The position numbers and the translations under genes are program-made. This document shows, piece by piece, positions 1 to 6,006 of a stretch of DNA of 14,776 bases. The notes beneath the pieces were generated by a model. It was not told where the DNA came from. It searched no databases and saw nothing but the letters and a program-made list of their open reading frames with translations. Each line of letters begins with the position of its first letter. The stretch's first letter is position 1. Source of the stretch: JAADDG01 sp964450755 (GTDB lineage Bacteria; Campylobacterota; Campylobacteria; Campylobacterales; JAADDG01); the NCBI GenBank assembly GCA_964450755.1, contig CAYVDJ010000062.1, forward strand, positions 1-14,776, in the 5' to 3' direction.

Positions 1-1
1 T

Positions 2-484
2 CCAAACAAAGAGGTACAAATCTCATTTAACACTATGCTGATATCATATCTGACAAATGATGATAATTATACTCTAAAAAGGAAAAATCTTTTAATGGCT
101 TTGGCAAACAGCAGTTTGGAAGAGTTCAAAGAGACTCTGATATCTCTATACGCTTCCATCCCCTATAACTCCTATGTAAAAAACAATATCTCCTCCTTTG
201 AAGGCTACTACGCAAGTGTCTTTTATGTCTATATATCATCTTTGGGACTAAAAATAATAGCCGAAGATGTAACAAACAGAGGAAGGATAGATTTTACCGT
301 TTTTATCAAAGAGAAGATTTATATATTTGAGTTTAAAGTAAACGATGAAGATCCACTATTTCAAATAAAAAAGAAAAAGTATTATGAGAAATATCTAAAA
401 GAGAACAAAGAGATTATTTTGGTTGGGATCAATTTTGATGAGAAAGAGAAGAATGTTAAAAAGCTTGTGTGGGAGAAGATGTAG
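2..484 (+). CDS. PD-(D/E)XK nuclease-domain protein, C-terminal part (5' end outside window)
   Basis: The reading frame is open to the left edge. The codons before the first ATG (position 35) read PNKEVQISFNT, which resembles the linker in proteins with an AAA-ATPase-like N-terminal domain followed by a PD-(D/E)XK domain (DUF1703/PDDEXK_9 type). I therefore read this as the last ~160 residues of a longer protein, not a 149-residue gene. Visible nuclease-fold marks are a conserved EGYYASVF helix, then GRIDF with Asp97 and FEFK with Glu110 and Lys112 (numbering from the first visible codon). In this family these residues form the D...ExK metal-binding core. The cellular role of such proteins is poorly known; they often occur in several copies per genome. 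It converges on comF with a 25-base gap and no clear terminator. The family call is fairly sure; that the ATPase domain lies upstream is inference. Confidence 0.8.
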   Translation, partial: PNKEVQISFNTMLISYLTNDDNYTLKRKNLLMALANSSLEEFKETLISLYASIPYNSYVKNNISSFEGYYASVFYVYISSLGLKIIAEDVTNRGRIDFTVFIKEKIYIFEFKVNDEDPLFQIKKKKYYEKYLKENKEIILVGINFDEKEKNVKKLVWEKM

Positions 485-509
485 CAAAATTCAGGGTTCT
501 TTGAAAATT

Positions 510-1082
510 TCATTTTCTTGCATCCGCCAAAGTTAGGGCAAAAAGTGGATTTACACCGTTTTTTTTGAGTTTTGTCAGAGCTTCATTTATCGTTGTACCC
601 GTAGTTACGATATCATCAACGATTATCACATCAATATCTTTTTTAAAAGTGTATTTAAAATCTCTCGGATTTTCAAGGCGGTAGTTCAATGTTTTACCCG
701 AATAGTTAACCTGATTTTGCGCTGTGAGATGAGAAAAAAGAGGTTTGATATTTTTGGATTTCAAAGATTTTGTGAGTATGGCGGTATGGGAATAGCCGCT
801 TTTTGTATGATCATCTATCCCAAGAGCATAAACCAAAGAAGGGAAAGAAAACTCTTTTGCAAAAAGGGAGAACGAGTTGGAAGCCAAAATTTTATAGATA
901 AAAAATCCCAAAAAAGTATGTTTGGTCTTTAAAAGAGTTTCGATATCGCTGTAACTGTAAAAACTGTGGATCTTAAATCCGCATGGTAAGACTCTTGTAG
1001 AGAAAGAGGGGGTTAAAAACTCTTTTTGACACCTCTTGCAGACAAAAGAAAAAGAGAAACTTTCACAAAGGATACAGCGCAT
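510..1082 (-). CDS. comF: ComF-family phosphoribosyltransferase-like protein
   Basis: A 190-residue ComF-type protein. An N-terminal four-cysteine zinc finger (Cys3, Cys6, Cys15, Cys18) precedes a type I phosphoribosyltransferase fold. The PRPP-binding loop VIIVDDIVTTGTT is at residues 152-164, and a family-typical Q..NY..R..N..F stretch is at about 122-147. In naturally competent bacteria ComF takes part in DNA uptake or single-strand handling, but its reaction is not established and Campylobacterota homologues are mostly annotated by family only. The start is set by the ATG directly before the first CxxC, with a weak AGGT Shine-Dalgarno. That ATG lies only 12 bases beyond the encoded CCA end of tRNA-Ala, so the mRNA probably comes from the tRNA promoter or from read-through of the dnaG unit, and tRNA 3' processing would leave a very short leader. 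Length and motifs look complete. Confidence 0.88.
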   Translation of the reverse strand: MRCILCESFSFSFVCKRCQKEFLTPSFSTRVLPCGFKIHSFYSYSDIETLLKTKHTFLGFFIYKILASNSFSLFAKEFSFPSLVYALGIDDHTKSGYSHTAILTKSLKSKNIKPLFSHLTAQNQVNYSGKTLNYRLENPRDFKYTFKKDIDVIIVDDIVTTGTTINEALTKLKKNGVNPLFALTLADARK

Positions 1083-1094
1083 TTTGACCTGTAT

Positions 1095-1170
1095 TGGTGG
1101 AGCATAGCGGGTTCGAACCGCTGACCCCGACGCTGCCAGCGTCGTGCTCTCCCAGCTGAGCTAATGCCCC
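1095..1170 (-). tRNA. tRNA-Ala (anticodon GGC)
   Basis: The reverse complement folds into a complete 76-base cloverleaf with an encoded CCA tail. The acceptor stem is GGGGCAT/ATGCTCC with a G3-U70 wobble, the main alanine identity element. The D stem is GCTC/GAGC, the anticodon stem CGACG/CGTCG with loop CTGGCAG (anticodon GGC, reading GCC and GCU), and the T stem AGCGG/CCGCT with loop TTCGAAC. All stems pair. An extended -10 box sits just upstream, and comF begins 12 bases downstream on the same strand. Confidence 0.98.
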
Positions 1171-1188
1171 ACTAAAAAGTAGAGTGTA

Positions 1189-1197
1189 ATTATAGCA
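1189..1197 (-). promoter_or_regulatory. Extended -10 promoter for tRNA-Ala (and probably comF)
   Basis: On the minus strand the sequence TGCTATAAT is a perfect TGn-TATAAT extended -10 box. It lies between the stop of the upstream thiolation-type gene and the tRNA. Transcription would start near 1182, about 12 bases before the mature tRNA 5' end. No clear -35 is seen, as is usual for sigma70 promoters in Campylobacterota. Confidence 0.55.
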
Positions 1198-1205
1198 AAA
1201 AAATC

Positions 1206-2192
1206 TTATATCTTTATGAAAAATTTATGCGCCTCCTCTTTGGATACAAAAGGTTCTGAGATCATAACCTCATCTTTGACTTTAACTTCATAAAGTTCGC
1301 CGCTTTTTGTTTTACCGTAAACCAAAGCCAACGAAACAGCCAGTTTTGTATCATCTTTTGAGGCATTTTTTGAGAGCAGACTCAAAGGACCTGTGGCATT
1401 TAGAAGTTTTATCTTTATAAACTTCTCATTTTCTATTTTTGCTATTCTTTCATTCTCCTCTTTGTTTCTGCCGATAACGAGTTTTGCGCCTTCTGGCAAT
1501 CTTAGATGTCTTCCTACTTTCAAAACTTCCACATCTTCGGATTCAAATTTGTCATATTTGATATGATCTCTTATCTTGGCACTAAATACAGCTTCAGTCA
1601 GCAGACATCCTCCGCCTGGACTCTCATAATCCTCAAAATTGTACTTTTTTGCCAGATCAAGCTGTATTTTTCTATCTCTTCCGCTTATAGCCAAAAGTTT
1701 TTCTCTGTCTATCCATCCCTCGATCTCCGGTTTTGTAGGAGGGAAAAGCTTTGCGCTTAGAGGTCTTAGTACAACTCCTCCCATCTCTTCGTCTGCAAGA
1801 CGGGTAACATTTTGTATCGCTTCTACTCTTTGGCTCATAGGTCTCTGTCCCGCCACCTCTCCGGTTATGATAAAATCAGCTTTATATTTTGGCAAAAGAG
1901 CTTTTGCTATTTTGATCATATTGGCATGACAATCTATGCAGGGATTGAAATTTTTGCCGTAACCGTATCTAGGATCAAAAAGTATCTCTTTGATAAACTG
2001 CTCTTTTGTATCGATTATCTCAAGTTTGGCTCCGACAATTTCGGCTCTTTTGGCAAGTAATCCATCCCTTTCCCTGCTGCTTCCAAAACCGGTATCGATA
2101 AACAAAGCTACCACATCAACTCCCTGCTCTTTTATCAGTTTAACAGAAAGCATACTGTCAAGTCCGCCGCTAAATAGTGCTAAGGCTCTCAT
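1206..2192 (-). CDS. PP-loop ATPase, tRNA-thiolation type, with C-terminal NFACT-R-like RNA-binding domain
   Basis: A 328-residue protein. The N-terminal half is an ATP-pyrophosphatase (PP-loop) domain with SGGLDS at residues 8-13, related to MnmA/ThiI enzymes that adenylate a tRNA uridine before sulfur transfer. A PCIDC motif gives Cys85 and Cys88, and GGGCLLT gives Cys196. These three cysteines could act as the catalytic pair of MnmA-like enzymes or hold an iron-sulfur cluster as in TtuA-type thiolases. Residues ~220-328 (VGRHLRLPEGAKLVIGRN, then ATGPL) resemble the NFACT-R RNA-binding domain. No THUMP domain is present, so it is not canonical ThiI, and the domain set is not that of canonical MnmA. 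The modified nucleoside cannot be told from sequence. The ATG overlaps the end of dnaG by 23 bases, implying co-transcription and coupling. Databases may label such proteins MnmA-like, ThiI-like or argininosuccinate-synthase-like. Confidence 0.82.
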   Translation of the reverse strand: MRALALFSGGLDSMLSVKLIKEQGVDVVALFIDTGFGSSRERDGLLAKRAEIVGAKLEIIDTKEQFIKEILFDPRYGYGKNFNPCIDCHANMIKIAKALLPKYKADFIITGEVAGQRPMSQRVEAIQNVTRLADEEMGGVVLRPLSAKLFPPTKPEIEGWIDREKLLAISGRDRKIQLDLAKKYNFEDYESPGGGCLLTEAVFSAKIRDHIKYDKFESEDVEVLKVGRHLRLPEGAKLVIGRNKEENERIAKIENEKFIKIKLLNATGPLSLLSKNASKDDTKLAVSLALVYGKTKSGELYEVKVKDEVMISEPFVSKEEAHKFFIKI

Positions 2193-3822
2193 AAGAAACC
2201 AATTCTCCTTTTTTCAGTCTGTTTATCTTGTCTCTCATCTTTCGTATCAAATAGTTCTTTTTTTCAAAAGAGATATCTCTCTTTTTTGTTACATTTCTCA
2301 AAAGCGCATTATAATATTTTATAAGAAAAAATAAAAGCTGCTGTCTTATATCCTCTTTCCCGTACTCTTTGATATTGTCTCTTATCTCTATGGCAACAAG
2401 TTTTGGATCATCTTTTTTACCCTCTATCAAAAGAGAAAACTCCTCTTTGTGGGTTTGAAACATACTGACATCTATAACATCCAAAACATCATCTATCAGT
2501 TCTGATTTGTTAAGCAGAGTTTTTATCAGAGTAAGTTCTGAAATATCCTCTTTTACACTGCTGTTTTGGAGATTTGATACTCTTGTTCTTTTTGTTCCTA
2601 TAACTCTCTCGTCGGTATGCAAAAGAGTTGCAAGAAAACTTCTGTACTCTTGTTGAAGTATCTCAGAAAGTGAAAAGAGATAGGTTTTTGCCTCTTTCAA
2701 AGCTGACTCTTTTTGCATAGGGTCGTTTAGATCATATCTTTTTACTATCATTTCCAAACAAAATTCAATAAAAGATTTCGGATGCAAAAAGAGCTGTTTT
2801 ACAACATCGCTTTTACCGTTTTTTATCATATCGGCAGGATCCGCACCCTCCCCAAAGATAACCACTCCACCTTTTATACCGGTTATACTAAGAAGTCTTG
2901 CCGCTTTGAACGCCGCCTCTATCCCCGCGCTGTCTCCATCATAAGAGAGAATGACTTTGGGTTCTCCTTTTCGTAAAAGAGGAAGATGCTCTTTTGTCAA
3001 AGCCGTTCCCAAAGTTGCAACCGCCTCTTTGAATCCCGCCTGGTGAAGCATTATCGTATCAAGATATCCCTCTGTTACGATGATCCTCCCCTCTTTGAAG
3101 ATTCTATCTTTTGCGAGATGATAGCCGTAAAGAAGTCTTGATTTGTTAAAATAGTTTGTCTGTGGAGAGTTGATATATTTGGCGGGGTGGTTTGAGATAG
3201 TTCTGCCTCCAAAACCGACAAGATTTCCTCTTGGGTCATAGATAGGGAAAGTGATCCTCTCTATAAATCTGGCATAAAATCTTCTGTTTTCATCCTTTGC
3301 CGTCAAGCCGTATTTTAAAGCCTCCTCTTTTGAAAAACCCTCTTTTTGCAAAAAACCCATAAACTCACCAGAAGAAGGCGCATAACCTATCTCAAATCTC
3401 TCTATCGAAGATTCATAAATCCCTCTTTGCAAAAGATAATCTTTAGCTGTTTTTTGTCTCTCAAGATTTCTTATAAAGAAAATATTGGTTTTTAATAAAA
3501 TATCGCTTTTATGTTCAGAGCTTTTTGATTTTGTATAATCAAGCGAAAAATGATACATTGAAGCTAGTTTTTCGATGGTTTCGGGATAAGAGAGTTTCTC
3601 ATAATCCATCACAAATTTTATGGCATCCCCACTTGCATGACATCCAAAACAGTGATATATCTGTTTGGAGGGGCTTACAACGAAACTGGGACTTTTTTCG
3701 GAGTGAAAAGGACAAAGCCCTTTGAAGTTGGCTCCGCTTTTTTTCAACTCTATATAACTGCCGATTACATCGACGATATCGATTCTGTTTTTTAAATTTT
3801 CTATGGATGAATTATCTATCAT
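2170..3822 (-). CDS. dnaG: DNA primase
   Basis: A full-length 550-residue bacterial primase, which makes the RNA primers for lagging-strand synthesis and is recruited by the DnaB helicase. The N-terminal CHC2 zinc finger has Cys37, His40, Cys58 and Cys61. The catalytic core includes NHPAKYINSP (~211-220). The TOPRIM domain carries Glu251 in TEGYLDT and the metal-binding pair Asp295/Asp297 in SYDGDSAG, followed by GADPAD. The C-terminal ~130 residues are the less conserved helicase-interacting region. The start fits the family pattern (xxSIENLKNRIDIVDVI), although no Shine-Dalgarno precedes the ATG. It diverges from the TPR-protein operon across a 58-base gap and overlaps the thiolation-type gene downstream. 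Length matches other Campylobacterota primases (~550-600 residues). Confidence 0.97.
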   Translation of the reverse strand: MIDNSSIENLKNRIDIVDVIGSYIELKKSGANFKGLCPFHSEKSPSFVVSPSKQIYHCFGCHASGDAIKFVMDYEKLSYPETIEKLASMYHFSLDYTKSKSSEHKSDILLKTNIFFIRNLERQKTAKDYLLQRGIYESSIERFEIGYAPSSGEFMGFLQKEGFSKEEALKYGLTAKDENRRFYARFIERITFPIYDPRGNLVGFGGRTISNHPAKYINSPQTNYFNKSRLLYGYHLAKDRIFKEGRIIVTEGYLDTIMLHQAGFKEAVATLGTALTKEHLPLLRKGEPKVILSYDGDSAGIEAAFKAARLLSITGIKGGVVIFGEGADPADMIKNGKSDVVKQLFLHPKSFIEFCLEMIVKRYDLNDPMQKESALKEAKTYLFSLSEILQQEYRSFLATLLHTDERVIGTKRTRVSNLQNSSVKEDISELTLIKTLLNKSELIDDVLDVIDVSMFQTHKEEFSLLIEGKKDDPKLVAIEIRDNIKEYGKEDIRQQLLFFLIKYYNALLRNVTKKRDISFEKKNYLIRKMRDKINRLKKGELVSYESLSTI

Positions 3823-3828
3823 AGTTTT

Positions 3829-3834
3829 ATTATA
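3829..3834 (-). promoter_or_regulatory. TATAAT box placed for leaderless dnaG transcription
   Basis: A perfect minus-strand TATAAT ends seven bases before the dnaG ATG. Initiation at the usual 6-8 bases downstream would fall on or next to the start codon. There is no recognisable Shine-Dalgarno between the box and the ATG. A second TATAAT lies further upstream, so only one of the two may be used. Confidence 0.35.
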
Positions 3835-3841
3835 CCGACTT

Positions 3842-3850
3842 TGATATAAT
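3842..3850 (+). promoter_or_regulatory. Extended -10 promoter for the TPR-rnhA-rnc-aroC operon
   Basis: TGATATAAT is a perfect TGn-TATAAT box. The predicted start near 3857 leaves a leader of about 24 bases before the TTG start at 3881. It is the only strong plus-strand -10 in the dnaG/TPR gap. Confidence 0.5.
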
Positions 3851-3854
3851 TATA
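3849..3854 (-). promoter_or_regulatory. Upstream -10 box for dnaG, overlapping the divergent promoter
   Basis: A minus-strand TATAAT shares two bases with the plus-strand TATAAT at 3845-3850. It would start transcription about 20 bases before the dnaG ATG. Two polymerases could not occupy the overlapping boxes together, so the divergent units would compete. Confidence 0.4.
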
Positions 3855-3880
3855 GACTAAAAAAACAGCAGGTAAAAATT

Positions 3881-4924
3881 TTGGAAATATTTTTTATAGA
3901 TTATCATGATCCCCTTTTTAGCATTATCATACTTTTTCTTATCATTTTCATCATCTCTTTTGCAAGTTACTGGTGGACTGTTTACAAGCACAAAGAGGAG
4001 AAAAATCAGATAAAAAACTTTATAAAAAAATTTGAATCAGACAGAGATCTGTTAGAGTACAAAATGGTTGCCGAAAATCAAAATATCTCTCTTGAATCGA
4101 TCATTTTGATAGCTCTTTTACATGAGAGAAAGGGAGATTATGACAAAGCGATAGAGATTTATCTTCTTTTGTTGGAAAGAGCAAAAGACAAAGAGGAGAA
4201 AAATCAGATATTTACGATGCTTGGAAAGCTCTATTTTAAGGCAGGATTTTTACAAAGAAGCGAAACAACCTTTTTGGAAGGTATAAAAATATCTCCAAGG
4301 AATAAAAAAGCATTAAATTATTTAATCGTTATATATGAAAAGTTGAGGAAATATGATAAGGCAATAGAAATATTAAATGTACTTGAAGAACTGAATGTTG
4401 ATATAAAAAAACAAAGAAAATATATAGAAGCTTTGGATATAATTAGTACCGCAAAATCGGACTATCAGACAAAAAAGAGCAAACTTTTACAAATCTGTAA
4501 TGAAAATAAAATCATACAAAGAGTTCTTTTTGAATTTTTAGGCAGAAATGAGAAAGAGATAAAATTTAAAGAGATAGAGAATTTTGATTTTTACAAATTG
4601 GTCGATCTTATATGGTATCTGCCTAAAGAGAGAATATATTTGGGCGATGTAAAAAACAGTGCGCTTTTTGAGATATTAAGCGCAAGAGGCATCATTGACA
4701 AAGAAAAAAAGAGTGCTGTTTTTGAACTGGATCTGCTTATCTGTCTAAACAGTTCAAAAGAGAACAAAAAAGCGGATCTTAGATTTGAGTATATCTGTAA
4801 AGAGTGCAAAGAGGTATTTCCAATCTTTTTTTACAGATGTCCAAACTGTTATACATTTGATTCGGCACAGACAATACCTATGATAGTGAAAAAAGAAGAT
4901 GAAAAAAATAAATATATTTACTGA
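3881..4924 (+). CDS. Membrane-anchored TPR protein with C-terminal zinc ribbon (LapB-like layout)
   Basis: A 347-residue protein. One N-terminal transmembrane helix (~11-33) is followed by charged residues, suggesting the bulk lies in the cytoplasm. Tetratricopeptide-like helices occupy ~72-175 (for example HERKGDYDKAIEIYLLLLER and the related YEKLRKYDKAIEILNVLEEL). A C-terminal four-cysteine ribbon has Cys306, Cys309, Cys320 and Cys323 (CKEC...CPNC). This order (one TM helix, TPRs, rubredoxin-like ribbon) is that of LapB/YciM, which in enterobacteria controls LpxC turnover and lipopolysaccharide assembly; orthology is not shown. The start is a TTG with a weak AGCAGG Shine-Dalgarno. The first in-frame ATG is Met62, after the TM helix, so TTG is preferred. 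The 3' end overlaps rnhA by 26 bases. A TPR protein at this place beside dnaG and rnhA is, from memory, conserved in Campylobacter. Confidence 0.8.
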   Translation: MEIFFIDYHDPLFSIIILFLIIFIISFASYWWTVYKHKEEKNQIKNFIKKFESDRDLLEYKMVAENQNISLESIILIALLHERKGDYDKAIEIYLLLLERAKDKEEKNQIFTMLGKLYFKAGFLQRSETTFLEGIKISPRNKKALNYLIVIYEKLRKYDKAIEILNVLEELNVDIKKQRKYIEALDIISTAKSDYQTKKSKLLQICNENKIIQRVLFEFLGRNEKEIKFKEIENFDFYKLVDLIWYLPKERIYLGDVKNSALFEILSARGIIDKEKKSAVFELDLLICLNSSKENKKADLRFEYICKECKEVFPIFFYRCPNCYTFDSAQTIPMIVKKEDEKNKYIY

Positions 4925-5321
4925 CGGCTCATCGCTCGGCAATCCGGGAGAGGGTGGATATTGCGCTATTTTGCGCTATAAAGACAAAGAAAAGATCATA
5001 AAAGGCTCCAAAAAAGAGGCAACCAACAACCAAATGGAACTAACGGCGGTTATTGAAGCTTTAAAAGCTTTGAAAGAGCCGTGTGAAATAACACTTTACA
5101 GCGATTCAAACTATGTCGTAAGGGGGATTAACGAATGGATTGAAAACTGGATCAAAAAAGAGTTCAAAGGTGTTAAAAACTCCGATCTTTGGAGAGAATA
5201 TATAGATGTATCTTCTCCTCATAATATTAATGCTGTATGGATTAAAGCCCACAACGGACATATCGAAAATGAAAAATGTGATAAAATCGCAAAAGAAGAA
5301 GCAGAAAAATTAAAGGTGTAA
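4899..5321 (+). CDS. rnhA: Ribonuclease HI
   Basis: A 140-residue RNase HI that cuts the RNA strand of RNA-DNA hybrids, removing R-loops and primers. The full catalytic set is visible: Asp9 in FTDGSSLGNPG, Glu47 in NNQMELTA, Asp69 in YSDSNYV, His118 in KAHNGH and Asp128 in NEKCDKIA, matching Asp10, Glu48, Asp70, His124 and Asp134 of the E. coli enzyme. It is slightly shorter than the E. coli protein (155 residues), mainly at the C-terminus. The ATG lies inside the 3' end of the TPR gene, and rnc starts one base after its stop, so translation of the three genes is probably coupled. Pairing with dnaG across the divergent promoter and with rnc downstream groups nucleic-acid enzymes here. Confidence 0.97.
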   Translation: MKKINIFTDGSSLGNPGEGGYCAILRYKDKEKIIKGSKKEATNNQMELTAVIEALKALKEPCEITLYSDSNYVVRGINEWIENWIKKEFKGVKNSDLWREYIDVSSPHNINAVWIKAHNGHIENEKCDKIAKEEAEKLKV

Positions 5322-5322
5322 A

Positions 5323-6006
5323 ATGGATGATATAAAAAAACTGGAAAAGAGTTTGGATTATCAGTTTAAAAACAAAGACCTGATAATCGAGGCACTTACA
5401 CACAAAAGTTACAAAAAGCAGTATAACAACGAAAGACTGGAGTTTTTGGGAGATGCGGTTATTGATCTGATCATAGGAGAGTATCTTTTCAAGAAATTTC
5501 CAAAAGTGGATGAAGGAGAGCTTTCAAAACTGAGAGCTTCACTTGTAAATGAAAAAGGTCTTGAAAAACTTGCCAAAAAGATCAATCTTGGAAACTATAT
5601 CTTTATCTCTTTGGCAGAAGAGAACAATAACGGCAGAGACAAACCCTCTTTGCTTTCAAATGCTTTTGAAGCCGTGATAGGAGCGGTATATCTTGAATCT
5701 GGTTTAAGCAAAGCAACCGAGATAGTTTTAAAGTTACTGGAAGAAGTTTATCCCCAAATAGACCTAAAAAGTATTTTCAAAGATTATAAAACCACTTTGC
5801 AGGAGCTGACACAGGCAGAATTTGGAACAACTCCGGAATATACGATGCTGAGGGCTTTTGGTCCTGATCACAAAAAAGAGTTTGAGATAGAAGTCGGTAT
5901 CAAAGAAAAAAAATTTGCCGTTGCAAAAGGAAAAAGCAAAAAAGATGCTCAACAAAAAGCAGCCAAAAAAGCTCTTGAAATATTATTAAAGGGAACAAGT
6001 GAATAG
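5323..6006 (+). CDS. rnc: Ribonuclease III
   Basis: A 227-residue RNase III, which dimerises and cuts double-stranded RNA, including rRNA precursors and structured mRNAs. The nuclease domain has the signature ERLEFLGDAV (Glu37, Glu40, Asp44) and a second half-site LLSNAFEAVIGAVYLE with Glu116. The C-terminal double-stranded-RNA-binding domain spans ~150-225 and ends with the typical KGKSKKDAQQKAAKKAL helix. Asn113 lies where E. coli and Aquifex have a metal-binding Asp (Asp114/Asp107), while the adjacent Glu is kept. This may be lineage-normal and does not by itself argue for loss of activity. The gene is complete, follows rnhA by one base, and overlaps the GTG of aroC by 8 bases. Confidence 0.96.
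   Translation: MDDIKKLEKSLDYQFKNKDLIIEALTHKSYKKQYNNERLEFLGDAVIDLIIGEYLFKKFPKVDEGELSKLRASLVNEKGLEKLAKKINLGNYIFISLAEENNNGRDKPSLLSNAFEAVIGAVYLESGLSKATEIVLKLLEEVYPQIDLKSIFKDYKTTLQELTQAEFGTTPEYTMLRAFGPDHKKEFEIEVGIKEKKFAVAKGKSKKDAQQKAAKKALEILLKGTSE

Noticed and set aside
485..517. GAAAAT/ATTTTC dyad at the convergent PDDEXK/comF junction
   Set aside because: Only six pairs, nearly all A-T, overlapping the comF stop; too weak to call.
1506..2060. Several plus-strand ORFs of about 80-96 codons opposite the PP-loop gene
   Set aside because: They are antisense shadows of a gene with clear family motifs, with no ribosome sites or recognisable domains.
2269..2280. Perfect 12-base palindrome AGAGATATCTCT
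   Set aside because: It lies within dnaG and encodes a Lys/Arg/Asp/Ile/Ser stretch; built from common codons and likely chance in AT-rich coding DNA.
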